Assembly: GCA_921293015.1 (NCBI GenBank) | Contig: OV121089.1 | Location: 38,674,520-38,738,519, forward strand | DNA: 64,000 nucleotides | Reading direction: 5' to 3' | Origin: Phorcus lineatus | Lineage: Eukaryota; Mollusca; Gastropoda; Trochida; Trochidae | Part shown: positions 12,815 through 23,600 of the stretch, piece after piece | Position numbering within the stretch: the first letter of the stretch is position 1 | Layout of the letters: every line of letters begins with the position of its first letter | Program-made: the position numbers and the translations under genes | Notes under the pieces: model-generated | What the model saw: only the letters and a program-made list of their open reading frames with translations | The model's database searches: none | Told to the model about the DNA's origin: nothing

Positions 12815-13040
12815 TCCGATGATCAACTGCAGATCGAACTCACTGACAAGGTTCAATATGATGTCTGTCGTTGCATGAAAGCTCAGTGCTTTGGCTTTGT
12901 ACCAAGTGTTCTGAAAAGGACTTCCTTGTTTGACGCGACCGTATTGATTTCGAAGGATAATTAGAATATGTTACGTGTTCAAGATCGAAGGAAGACGTTC
13001 GTCGTTACTCTCTTACTCGTGAGAAACATTTACGCCAATT
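12815..13040 (+). promoter_or_regulatory. Orphan third copy of the gene A/B 5' module
   Basis: This stretch aligns with the probable first exons of genes A (about 17990-18169) and B (about 48790-48957). Shared blocks include AACTGCAGATC, GCTTTGGC, GTTC-TGAAAAGGACTTCC and a downstream GAAGACGT. Where gene A has the splice donor AAAGGTAAGACGT, this copy reads GAAGGAAGACGT, so the GT is lost. No coding exons of the family follow within several kb. I infer a relic of a third family member or a duplicated promoter fragment. Confidence 0.5.
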
Positions 13041-13841
13041 GTTGATTGCTTAATTCAGTAGTAAAGGTTGCTATTCGAACATGATTTAAAAATAGCAATT
13101 TAGAGAAATTTCAAATTTGAATCTCGATTACCTTTCAATAGAAAATATCAATGGACTACAATTATCACAACCAAAGACAAGACGTAGCTAATTCTGAGAG
13201 GACATATTTTTTCTCGGCGTCCATGGTCTTCAATGATTCGTCTTATACAGTTAGTTAATTGAGATCATGAAATGAAGCAACTACTATGACAACTTCTCTA
13301 GATATTTCGTTTTGATTGAAGTTAAATTTGAAACTGCAATTTCGTCTATGTTGTCAAAAAACTCTTCACATCTTCCCGGAGGACTCCTTGAAAGATATTT
13401 TCGTCATGCAAGACAAACTTACAAAGGATTACAAAGATTACCTATGCTGAGCGATAATAGGGCTACCGTGTGTATTTATTACAATAACGGAACAAGCCCT
13501 TAGTTTACAGACACATGGTTATGATTACAGCACATTATCATGTATTACACAATGACGCATCTGGAGCGTGAATGTACGTCAAATCCTGTCACAAATTATT
13601 CTGTCAATAATACTGCTGGGTATACTAAGCGCATAAATTATGTACTAGAAATTGGTGAAAATATAGTGTATTGTATGGTATGAACGTTTGACATAAAATG
13701 CTACATTTTTTTACGTCACAATGTAAGTACATATCATTTGAATATCCTATTGCACTCTTAGTCTGGAACATAAAATGTGATAATAATTATATGTTTAAAA
13801 GTCTCACTGAGATATAATTTTGAATATAAATGTAATAGATA

Positions 13842-13885
13842 ATTGAGTGAGTGAGTGAGTTATTGTTTAACGCCGCTTGGGCATA
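13842..13885. repeat. Mollusc-type short interspersed repeat fragment
   Basis: The piece consists of tandem GTGA units followed by GTTATTGTTTAACGCCGC. Similar GTGAGTGAGTGAGTT...TTACGCCGC sequences are, to my recollection, abundant in molluscan genomes. Only this short piece is present, and it is one of the reasons for the organism inference. Confidence 0.4.
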
Positions 13886-14778
13886 TAGATAATTGAATAT
13901 GAGTAACATGTTAAGAAACATCTTTCTCAATGAATCGCTTTATCAAAACTGTTGTAGTTAGACCAAAATTTGTATATTTTGAACTGAATAAACGATAAGA
14001 TTCAAAATAACCAATGGAAACCCCTGCTTAGATCGATTTCACATGTCTATGAAAATGAAACAATATCGGTATCATAAATTCAAGCCATTATTACTTGTTT
14101 ACCGAAATAGATGGTATGAAAAACATACATTTCTTATATATAGAAAAGTTTTAAAAAAGGGGTACCATAGTATTTCTGAAAATCCGTTTTTCAAGAAATG
14201 TGAATATGTCATAAGAATATGTGAATAAAAAGAGTTTCACACTATTCAAGATCCCTGCTTTATACTATGTTCAGTTCAAAGTGCTAAAATATCTTCCAAA
14301 TGAACTAATTTAGAACTCCAAATCTCATCATTACATCTTAAAGCTACTTGTCGTTGTTATTATTGTAAATTCATAACCATCAAGATTTGGTGAAAACAAG
14401 ATTTCACCAGGAAGCTTACAAGTGGACAAGCTAGAGATAAATCTCTATGCCGAAATGTTCTATCTCGAAACACAAAAAGCCATTTTTTGATCAATCAAAT
14501 CCGAAATTGTAAACACTTGTTGATCGCCCTATTTTACAACTCCTATAAAGTTCTGCTACCGACAACCATTTCAAAAGTTGTTTTTTTAAAAATCACAACA
14601 CCATAATTTTTCAAATTTTCATACAGTATTTTGAAACATGCGATCCATCCTACTCTTTGACGTCAGATTCTTCATTGACAATATTCTCAACCATCTGTTC
14701 ACAGGCAGAGATTTGAGCGCCATGGCGATTAAATCGCATCTAACAGATTTGATGCGCACAATCGGGCTTGTCGGGGTT
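13886..14778. other. AT-rich intergenic DNA, nothing recognised
   Basis: A 61-codon frame at 14043-14228 shows no domain. No repeat or splice structure is evident. Confidence 0.45.
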
Positions 14779-16365
14779 CACTCAATCAATCAATCTTTAT
14801 TTGCACTTATAGGCCACAGGCCTGTAGCACAATGTGCATACAATATGTTCAGGCAGGATAGAGTACATTTTTTCTGAGTAAAAAGGCATAGTATAGAAAC
14901 ATTGACAGATTTTCTAGATGTGCTTTGTTAGAGTAAGTTAATAGAGATATAAATTTATAAATATTAGGGTGTGTAAAGTAATATTTCTTAATGTACTTAT
15001 TTCTCAAAGTGAGGTAGGCAGGGCAGACACAAAGGAAATGATATTCATCTTCAATAAGATTTAAATTACACATTTTACAAATTCTATCTTCTCTTTTTAG
15101 TCCAATATATCTGCCGGTTTCTATTAGTAAATCATGCGATGAGCAACGGAATTTTGCAATTGAGATTCTATATTTCCGGATATTCAAATGCGATAAATAG
15201 CTTTCATCTTGTATAGATTGCTTAAACATTCTAAAATAAAAACATTTATTTGATACAGATAGATGGTCAAGCCAATTTTGTAAATAAATATCTTGTAATC
15301 TTTGTTTAAATGAGATAAGAAACTTTGTATGAGAGTCTATGTGTTGTTCCAGCCATATATAACCAAAACCAGTAGAAAATAGTAAATCTTTAACATCTGT
15401 AACCCAATTGCGTTTTCCATTTCTATCATACAAAGTCATCATATTGTAACATTTTTTGGGTAATCTATAACATGGCATATTTAATACTTTCAACCAATAT
15501 TTTATTACTTTCATTTTTGCCTCTATTGATAACGGAAATCTACCACACTCACCGTAGACCACTACGTTTGAGGTTGCTGTTTTCACACCGAGAAATCTTT
15601 TAATTGCATATAAATGTACCTTTTCTATTACATGAAATGTCTGGAGTCCCCAAATTTCGGAACCATAAAGAAGCATTGGACTTATCTTAGCATCAAAAAT
15701 TCTAAAAAAGGACTGATGTGACAAGTTACCTAAAATATAAATATATCTCATAATGCCAATTAATATTTTCTTTGCTTGGGTCGATGCATTTTTTGTATGT
15801 AGAGACCACGATAAGTGACTTGTAAAATAAACTCCTAAATATTTGTAAGATGTAGTTATTTGAATAAGTTCACCTTTATAATACCATTTTTCATTTGCAG
15901 CAAGTTTACCCCCATTCTTAAAGACAATTACCTTAGTTTTATCGTAATTAACTCTTAGTTTCCATTCATTACAATACGTTTCCAATTCATTTATTTCTGC
16001 CTGTAATCCTCGTACAGTGCTAGAGAAGAGAATTATATCATCAGCAAATAGAAGGAGAAATAATTGAACTATATCTGGATGTAACTGAATACCATTTGAA
16101 CAGTTTTCATGTATCTGTATTGCTAACTCATTGATAAAGAAAGAAAATAGGAAAGGGCTCAATATACATCCTTGTCTTACACCTATTTGGCTTTCAAATG
16201 TATCAGATATTATATTATTGTTTCTAACACACATTTTGACATTGTCATAAATACTCCTTAACAGTTTACCCATTTTGATGCTAACACAATTATTATCAAG
16301 AAGAGTCCACAATTTCTCTCTGTCAACTGAATCAAAAGCCTTTGCAAAGTCTACAAAGAGAACAT
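14779..16365 (-). mobile_element. 5'-truncated LINE (non-LTR retrotransposon)
   Basis: The element reads on the minus strand from about 16365 to a 3' end at 14779. That end carries the tail TTGATTGATTGA just after an AATAAA signal, as expected of target-primed insertion. It begins abruptly inside reverse-transcriptase motif A (FVDFAKAFD), so the endonuclease and N-terminal RT are missing. Compared with the other LINE relics here its frame is intact for almost 500 codons, suggesting a younger insertion. Confidence 0.85.
14849..16312 (-). CDS. LINE ORF2 reverse transcriptase, partial (C-terminal part)
   Basis: About 487 codons remain open. In order: the GVRQGCILSPFLF motif (RT block B), the catalytic FADD box in LLLFADDIILFS (the usual YADD with Y replaced by F), YDKTKVIVF and YKYLGVYF of the RT thumb side, then LLYGSEIW. 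A terminal cysteine-rich segment CKMC...DEYHFLCVCPAY fits the C-terminal zinc-knuckle of such elements. Motif A lies just upstream (near 16345) in the same frame, so the true element was longer and the listed start is only where the open frame begins. It would make cDNA from its own RNA if intact, but the truncation makes autonomous activity unlikely. Confidence 0.85.
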   Translation of the reverse strand: MWTLLDNNCVSIKMGKLLRSIYDNVKMCVRNNNIISDTFESQIGVRQGCILSPFLFSFFINELAIQIHENCSNGIQLHPDIVQLFLLLFADDIILFSSTVRGLQAEINELETYCNEWKLRVNYDKTKVIVFKNGGKLAANEKWYYKGELIQITTSYKYLGVYFTSHLSWSLHTKNASTQAKKILIGIMRYIYILGNLSHQSFFRIFDAKISPMLLYGSEIWGLQTFHVIEKVHLYAIKRFLGVKTATSNVVVYGECGRFPLSIEAKMKVIKYWLKVLNMPCYRLPKKCYNMMTLYDRNGKRNWVTDVKDLLFSTGFGYIWLEQHIDSHTKFLISFKQRLQDIYLQNWLDHLSVSNKCFYFRMFKQSIQDESYLSHLNIRKYRISIAKFRCSSHDLLIETGRYIGLKREDRICKMCNLNLIEDEYHFLCVCPAYLTLRNKYIKKYYFTHPNIYKFISLLTYSNKAHLENLSMFLYYAFLLRKNVLYPA

Positions 16366-17327
16366 AGAGAACTCACGTAACTTCCCCTACCCAAAAACAA
16401 AACATCCAACAGAAAAGCGATCCTCACACCTATAAATCTGTACCTCTCTCTCTATTGAATTTTCAAACCAACTTATCTCTTTTGCTGAGTGGTTACTCAA
16501 CTCGCTAGGTTCTTTCAAGAGGGTCAGTCATAACACTTACGTTTTCGGGTCACTTTACATCGTGGAACGAATCATGAGATCCGTTGACCAAGCAATCGAA
16601 ACTTAGCAATACCTGACCAAGCTCAATAGTTTGAACTTCTTTCTCGTTTGATGTTTAACAAAGACAAATGATAAAGCTCCATCTAAAACTCGCGAATACA
16701 TACTACCTTGTTAATCAATCAGATATTCACCTCTTCTTATCTGAATTGCAGATCGTGACTTGTTTTTCACACTGTTATTAAATTGATATCTTTGGTATAC
16801 CCGACAATAAAATTATATACTCGACATGTTGGTATTCCATACAATTATGCGCAAATAAGCATCACTTTATATAGAAACGTCTAAGTTTTTTTAAAGAATT
16901 TTGAATAATCATTTTTTCATCATAAGGAATGTAAATATGAACGTGACCCGTCACTTTCAGTCACTTTCATAATACAAACCTCATCCCATTCAGGAAAACT
17001 GAGTAAACGCAGGAAAAACAGGGATAACATGAGACAAACTGGTTCAAAAAGATTCTGAGCATGCAAAGACACAGATGCAAACTCCGTCTCCTGCTAATAC
17101 AAAAAAACAAGGGACCTGTAACTGGGCAATTATGGAACAAACTAAATCGATAACATGGCATCAAAGAGAATAGATTATGGTTGGTTATTTCACCATCATG
17201 CAAAATAAATAGCAAAATTAACTAAAAGGCAGCGTGTGCAAAATACATGACGAATACATTACATGTAATTTCCTTAAAGTAATGTCTCTATACCTTGTGA
17301 GTTTACACTTCAACGATGTGCTAATTT
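16366..17327. other. Intergenic DNA upstream of gene A
   Basis: No coding or repeat feature was recognised. The 82-codon minus-strand frame at 16967-17215 has no supporting motif. Confidence 0.45.
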
Positions 17328-17833
17328 GTCATTAAAAGGGATCTTTGAAACATATCCTCCAAGTTTTGCATGATACGTAACAGTTTTGTCCTTTTATGTG
17401 GTATGTATAAATGTACATATTGCTCTTTAAGTCTAAATTATTTTAGTTAATTGTTTCATATTTATTAGTTTTCACAGTTTTCATTTCTTCAGCATGTTCT
17501 GACGTCATTCAAACATTATCAAGGGCAAAACACTTTCTTGGTATTCATTCCCGAAATCCCGCTAGATACGTCTGATTGGTCATTGGTCATTAAAAGGGAT
17601 CTTTGAAACATATCCTCCAAGTTTTGCATGATACGTAACAGTTTTGTCCTTTTATGTGGTATGTATATATGTACATATTGCTCTTTAAGTCTAAGTTATT
17701 TTAGTTAATTGTTTCATATTTATTAGTTTTCACAGTTTTCATTTCTTCAGCATGTTCTGACGTCATTCAAACATTATCAAGGGCAAAACACTTTCTTGGT
17801 ATTCATTCCCGAAATCCCGCTAGATACGTCTGA
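17328..17833 (+). repeat. 258-bp recent tandem duplication upstream of gene A
   Basis: Copy 1 begins at 17328 and copy 2 at 17586, both starting GTCATTAAAAGGGATC. They differ by only a few substitutions (for example GTATAAATG against GTATATATG). The duplicated block resembles the gene B upstream region at about 47528-47690: GTTTTGCATGATAC is shared, as is a block ending ATTCAAACA. It lies 150-850 bp upstream of gene A's probable first exon and may therefore include upstream regulatory sequence. Confidence 0.9.
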
Positions 17834-17989
17834 GATATTAATTTGAGATATTGATATATCAATTTTTATGGTGTTTAAATATAGTTTACAGTCTAATAAA
17901 AAAAAGAGGTACACAAGTGGAATTTTGCAAAAATGGGTTCGTGACTAATATCGCATGAAAGACCCACGTGTGGTTATCATTCAATGTTT

Positions 17990-18169
17990 AACTGCAGATC
18001 ATCAACTATCGATCAAAGAAACAATTGACACTTATATTCTGAACACACACGTCACAGCTAGTTCACAGCTTTGGCAGTGTTCCATAAGTTGTGAAAAGGA
18101 CTTCCGTTTCTGGACACGACTGTCGTGATCTCTAGCTCTTGATATTCTTAAAAGTCATACGGGCTAAAG
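17990..18169 (+). promoter_or_regulatory. Gene A probable non-coding first exon and core promoter
   Basis: The block around 18067-18135 (TTTGGCAGTGTTCCAT ... AAAGGACTTCC ... GTGAT) is shared with the region 48850-48925 in front of gene B. It ends in a good splice donor, CTAAAG|GTAAGA, at 18169/18170. The next exon of gene A begins at 20558 after a TTTTTTAG acceptor in the 5' untranslated region. Conservation plus a matching donor in both paralogues argue for a 5' untranslated exon. The exact transcription start is not determinable here. Confidence 0.55.
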
Positions 18170-18742
18170 GTAAGACGTATGTTTTCACTCATTAACCCAT
18201 GACAAATTTGTGTTAAACACCCTTTCAGTTGGATTGAGTTTTAATGAACGTTGGTGTAATAATAAACGTTTTATCAGATATAAACCAGAAGAGCAATTCT
18301 GGTCTCTGAATGTTCCTTTTACACCAATATACGCGAAAATTGTGTATGAAAGATTTTTATTTTATTTATTACACATATATTGGTCATTGCTTTCAAGCAC
18401 GAATGTATCTTTGAGCGGTTATCTGGTAATGAAAAAACGCATACTTACATAAATAACATTTGACTATTTTTTTTAATGTTTGATGATACTGGATTAAAAA
18501 AAAATGGTTTGTTCAGCATTTCTCAATATCACAGTTGTCGATTATTCAACAATCATCACAAGGATGTTGTTATTTTTTGCTTGTGTGTTGACATTCACTA
18601 AATTTAATTTGAAATTGACTAAACATTCTTTACAGTCTTCTGCTCCTGCATGTTTTAAAACATAGATAGGTGTTTCTTTATTTGAAGAGAACATTATTTT
18701 GAAGTGAACATTAAACATTTTCTTTATAAACCCTTGCTTTTA

Positions 18743-20013
18743 AAACGTTTGTCCCAAAACTTTTCGGCCTGACTATCAAAATCAAAGAAACATTAAAATT
18801 ATTATGACTAATTTGTCGACATAATCACCCTTGACCTCAATGTATTTGCTCCAGCGCTTTTGTAACATCTGAAAACCAGTTCTTATCACGAGACCCAAAA
18901 AAACTCCTCTACTGCAGCAATGACGTCATCGTCAGTCTCAAACCTTTGGCCACGGAGCTCTGTTTTTAGTCAAGGGAAGAGGAAGAAGTCTGAGGGGGCT
19001 AGGTCTGGAGAATAGGCAGGAAGGGGAGGAATCCTGAACCCAAAATCCTGTGCTGTACTGACTGCAATTTGGGCGGTGTGAACGGGAGCATTGTTCTGCA
19101 ACAGCCACACACCTTTGCGCAGTTTACCCCTTCGTTTCTCTTTGATTTTTTCTCGTAATTGTCGTAGTTCATTTGCGTAATAAGTGTCTTTCTTTAAATA
19201 ATGAATCTTTATTACACACTGAGAGACCGAGAAAACGGATACCATGAACTTCCGACTTGATGAACAAGATTTGAACTTTTTAGGGGTGGTTGATGTGCTA
19301 TGTTTCCATTGCTTACTTTGGCTTTTTGTCTAAGGATCAAAATAATGAACCCAGGTTTAATCTTGAGTAAAGATATGAGCGAAAATTTATTCTGGGTCTG
19401 CGTAATACTCGTCAAGAAGTTGCTGACTGACCATGACACGTTTTCGCTTTTGGTCATCAGATAATATTCTGGGGACCAAGCGTGCTGAGACCTTATTCAT
19501 ATGTAAATGTTCATGTATAATTTGTTCAACTGATGTTTTACTGATGTGGTGAGTGTCAGCTAAGTATCTGATAGTCACTCGCTTGTCCTGCATTATTGTA
19601 TCAAGAACACCCTCAATGTTTTCACTTGTGGTGACATCAGATGGACGACCAGGACGGGGCTCGTCTTTAGTGCTTACTCTACCCCGTTTAAATTGAGCAC
19701 ATCAATGTTTAATGGTGCTCTGTGAAGGAGCAGAGTCACCTCATGGTTGTAACATATCCCCACTAATTCCCTTTGGAGTGTATTTGTTCAAACTCAGATA
19801 TTTGATAACAGCACTACATTCATTTTTCTCCATTTCGGTAAAAGATGTGAGGGAACCTTTGAATGACGGGGCTTTTATATGCAATTGATGAGTATGCATC
19901 TCGTGATTTTCATGCCAATTACACGTCAATGAAAGTTCTTCATGCACACGCAGTATGGTTGCGTTTTAGGCATGTTTTCATATTCAGAACGGAAACTTTT
20001 GGGACAAACCTCT
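18743..20013 (-). mobile_element. Decayed mariner transposon in gene A intron 1
   Basis: Terminal inverted repeats are visible: the left end reads TA-AAACGTTTGTCCCAAAAC, and the right end, reverse-complemented, reads TA-AGAGGTTTGTCCCAAAAG. Both abut TA, the usual mariner target. The length of about 1.27 kb matches a full-length mariner. It sits antisense within the intron between gene A's non-coding first exon and its start-codon exon, and gene B's equivalent intron (48958-49586) has no such insertion. Confidence 0.9.
18970..19860 (-). pseudogene. mariner-family transposase pseudogene
   Basis: Minus-strand frames cover the whole protein in pieces. They show an N-terminal helix-turn-helix region (NECSAVIKYL...), GDSAPSQSTIKH, EPRPGRPSDV, SARLVPRILSDDQKRKRV, then WLLQNNAPVHTA and PAYSPDLAPSDFFLFP. 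Stops interrupt the first quarter (for example after STIKH, where W is expected) and frameshifts lie near 19212-19390. The usual HDNAPAH segment with the second catalytic aspartate reads QNNAPVH here, an Asp to Asn change. The copy is therefore expected to be inactive. Confidence 0.9.
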
Positions 20014-20557
20014 TAAGAGTCTGGATGACGCGTTTAGATTCTGGTTTAATTTTATTTGCAACAGAGATTGATATTCAATTAATTTTTTTTGTAAAATTTA
20101 ATTGAGGGGTTTCATTTAACGCCAATCATTATGTACTGATATCTGATATGGGAAGTTAAAATACCATATATCTGTGACATCTTGATCATTTTGAATACCA
20201 CTCAAAGCTTCAGCTAATTGACACATAGTCAGTTGAGGGTCCCGACATTTATGAAAAGGGAAAACTGATTCCCTCAGCTGGATTGATTTAGCTGCTCAAC
20301 TCGCAGTTGGCTCTGACCTATGCCTGTATTGCATGTCCTTACCCAAAAATGTAATGCTCAGCATTTTAGTTGCAAACAATTCGCTTGGAACAAAATCTAG
20401 ATCTGTATATTCACCAAGTGTGAAAATTAAAAAATTATATTAGTTTATATAATCCATCGTTCTTGATTTCATTACATTATAAGATGTGTATTCGCTATCA
20501 TAATCTCTAACATCGTGTCCAAAAAATTACTCTCATTGAATTTGGCCTCTTTTTTAG

Positions 20558-20659
20558 ATTCGGCTGTCAACAAGATGATAAAAGGATATAGAAGGGGATC
20601 AACTTTCTTGAAAATATTGATTGTTGCTTCATCATGTTGCTTTGGTTACAGTGTTGTTG
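20558..20659 (+). CDS. Gene A start-codon exon, signal peptide
   Basis: The acceptor TTTTTTAG precedes 20558, a short 5' untranslated stretch follows, and the ATG at 20575 opens MIKGYRRGS followed by a hydrophobic core (FLKILIVASSCCFGYSVV) typical of a signal peptide. The exon ends in phase 1 before GTAAGA. The homologous exon of gene B shares the acceptor position, the sequence ATTC(G/T)G(A/C)TGTCA and the ATGATAA start context. That agreement decides this start over other ATGs. Confidence 0.8.
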
Positions 20660-23600
20660 GTAAGATATCTTTGGTTTTATTCGTATTTACGCTCCCATTA
20701 ATGTACGATATGAATGTATGAATACGATTCAGATATTTTTAAATGTACTATATTTCGATAGGAGTAAAGTTTATTGTACCTTTGTCGTGAATTCAAAAAC
20801 GTTAAAAATAGATTTAGTGCAAGATGTTAATCAATTTGTCACAGATGATGGCCTGGTTCTACTGGTTTCTGATTATAATGGGCTACTGCACCTGACAGTT
20901 TCTGATACAGGAGTTGAGGAGAAGGTCTTACATGAACTTGACTGGATCTGTGGAATTGCGTATGATCCTGTGGAGGATTACGTGTACTGGATAAAGGGGT
21001 ACCATCGCTCGCTATGGAGAACAAACCTCACAGGCGGAAACACAGAAGAGATTCTCATTCATTACCATTTCAGTTGGTGTAAGAAATCTACTTTCGACAA
21101 CATATTCAGATAACTTTAACAATTACATTCAGTATTGAAACACACACAGGCAAAAACATTTTAATCTTTAAATTACTCGATATAAAATTTATTCTGAATT
21201 TGTTATCCTATAAACGAAGCCCATTTGAAATTAACCTGAATAATTTCATGTATAACATTGATTTTCAGATTACGATGTTTGCGGCATGTCTCTTGACAAA
21301 AAAGAAAGGAAGTTAATTCACGAAGGTCCTCACTACTTCCAGATCAGTGTTCTCGACCTGGAGACAAAGCAGTCTGAAGTTCTCATTAACTCACCTGATG
21401 GCGGCTATGCTTTTGCTATCACACTAGACGAAGAACAGAAGTAACTAGTTTTTTTTTAAATTTTAGACTGCAGTGAATTATCATATATAGACATACAGAC
21501 AATTTAATGTAGAAACACACTCCTTGTTTTATATTATGATGATTGTTATTATTATCAAACTTTTCATTCAAATTTGCAGTTGTGCTTTTTGTTTCAATTT
21601 GTTAAAATATGTTGTTGAAATGGGACAAATATTGAAGAAATCAGAATACATCGTAAGCGACTCCGCCTTCAGTTTGTTATAACCGGAGAAAAAAAGGGAA
21701 CGCAAATTAAAAACCTTCAAAGCAAAAATGAATAAGTTTATCTAAAAATGTCTTCAATAGGGTTGTGATGTCAAACGTCAGCAATACTTTGCATCATGTT
21801 CTTTATGATGACAACCATATTTTTTTCAGATTTATTTACTGGATTACTTCTCAAGAGAGTATTCATACAATGGATTACAACGGCAACAACTATAGAGAAG
21901 TGATGGCCCATTCTTGGTGGTCATATGGTTTATCATTGGACACGGAAGGTATGTTTTATTTCCACTCTCAGTTCATGGTCTACACAGATGTATTAAATAA
22001 TTAACTGACTACGTTGACATGAATAATTATTCTTCAAGTGATGCCGTCATTATGATTCAATCTTGTGTTACTGGATATTCTACTGTACTTCGTTTCAGGT
22101 GGAGTTCTATACTGGTGTCACGATAATGAAGTCCATTCAATAAAAACTGATGGAAAAGAGGGAAGAGTGTATCAGATGGACGGTGCTGGTGGATACTGCT
22201 ATGATATCGTTTATGTTGACCGAACACTCATCTTTGTTACTGACATCTCTACCTGGGCATTACTTCAACAGATTGGAATTGATTTCAACAGGTTTGCAAT
22301 ATCGTTTGACCTTATATGAACATCAGCTTTACAACATTACTACAACCCAGATCCAGCTATAAATCATCATTAGTCTTCAAGAACCGTACAATAATATTTG
22401 TGTTAATCAGAGATCTCCTTTTGCAAAGGTAAATGAATAGGTGATTGCAATGTTACAACTAGTACGAATGTACTTTGAAATTGGAAACAGTGACTTTTTA
22501 TACAACTTGGAAACTAGAGAGGTTATCTTTTATCGTTTTGTTCATGATAGATTCTCATTATTTTAAAGCTGCATTTCACAAACATCCAACATATACTATC
22601 ATGACTTTTAATTCTCATTTTAGTCCAAACAGTTAAAAAAATAGCATTAATAGTTTTTTAAAATATTTCATGCCTCTAAAATAAAACTAATTGATTTTCG
22701 CAGATGTAAACGAGTGCTTGGAAGGCACAGACAACTGCACAGCTAACGCCAGGTGTATCAACACATACAGCTCCTTCAGGTGTCAGTGTGTGACAGGATA
22801 CACTCCACAGGGGGACAACTGTACAGGTGAGATGCAGCAAAGAGAATTGAAATTAAGGGAAAGATAGTAGTTTTGTGTCAAAAAATTTTAAAGTTTAAAT
22901 GAAAACCACGAAAGTGAAATATTTAGAGTTAGATATTTAAAACATTTGTTTTTGACCATGGATCAATTATTTGCTATTTCAAGCTGATTAAATTAAGTCT
23001 GTGCAAATTGTCGGGAGCATAAATCTAAATGATTTCATCCCACACATGCTTCAGTTTATTAAAAAAGAATACGTTGGCTCGATGATAAAAAGATGAATAT
23101 AGTTGCATAAGAAAGTTAAATTTGTTGGAAGTTCGTCTTCCTAACTACTCTCGCGAACTCTACTCTTCCTACGTCACCTATCACGATTCACAGGTTCATC
23201 TAAAATCCTAAAATGTCTTTTTGACTGTGACTGTAAGACAATCTCCAATTTCTCTGAACATATTATCCAAGCTATTTAAAATATTTTGATGCAAATGAAC
23301 ATCGTGATTCCAAAGTTTGCATTGAATTTTTGTAACATTTTATGAATTTAACTTGTCTTTTGCCAGGATAGCATGGCTTTAACTATTATGTGTTACCAAA
23401 TCATTTTATCTGTGACATGTTTGTTGGTTACATGTTAAAACAGATTTAAGATTTTTTTCTCTGAATTTATCTTGGTGCAATAAAATGAAACGTTGGTGCC
23501 GAGAAAAAATCGTGAGACGTCAAAAGGCTTGCTAACGGCCTGTCGGTTCGCTTGCTCGCAGCGGGGAATGTTGAACCATAAAACCAATCTGTAAATCAAA

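Noticed and set aside
22371..22405. Candidate 35-base exon that would restore phase in gene A
   Set aside because: The length fits, but the donor is weak and the join would change the conserved Asp that opens the EGF-CA domain to His. It is not conserved with gene B's 92-base exon.
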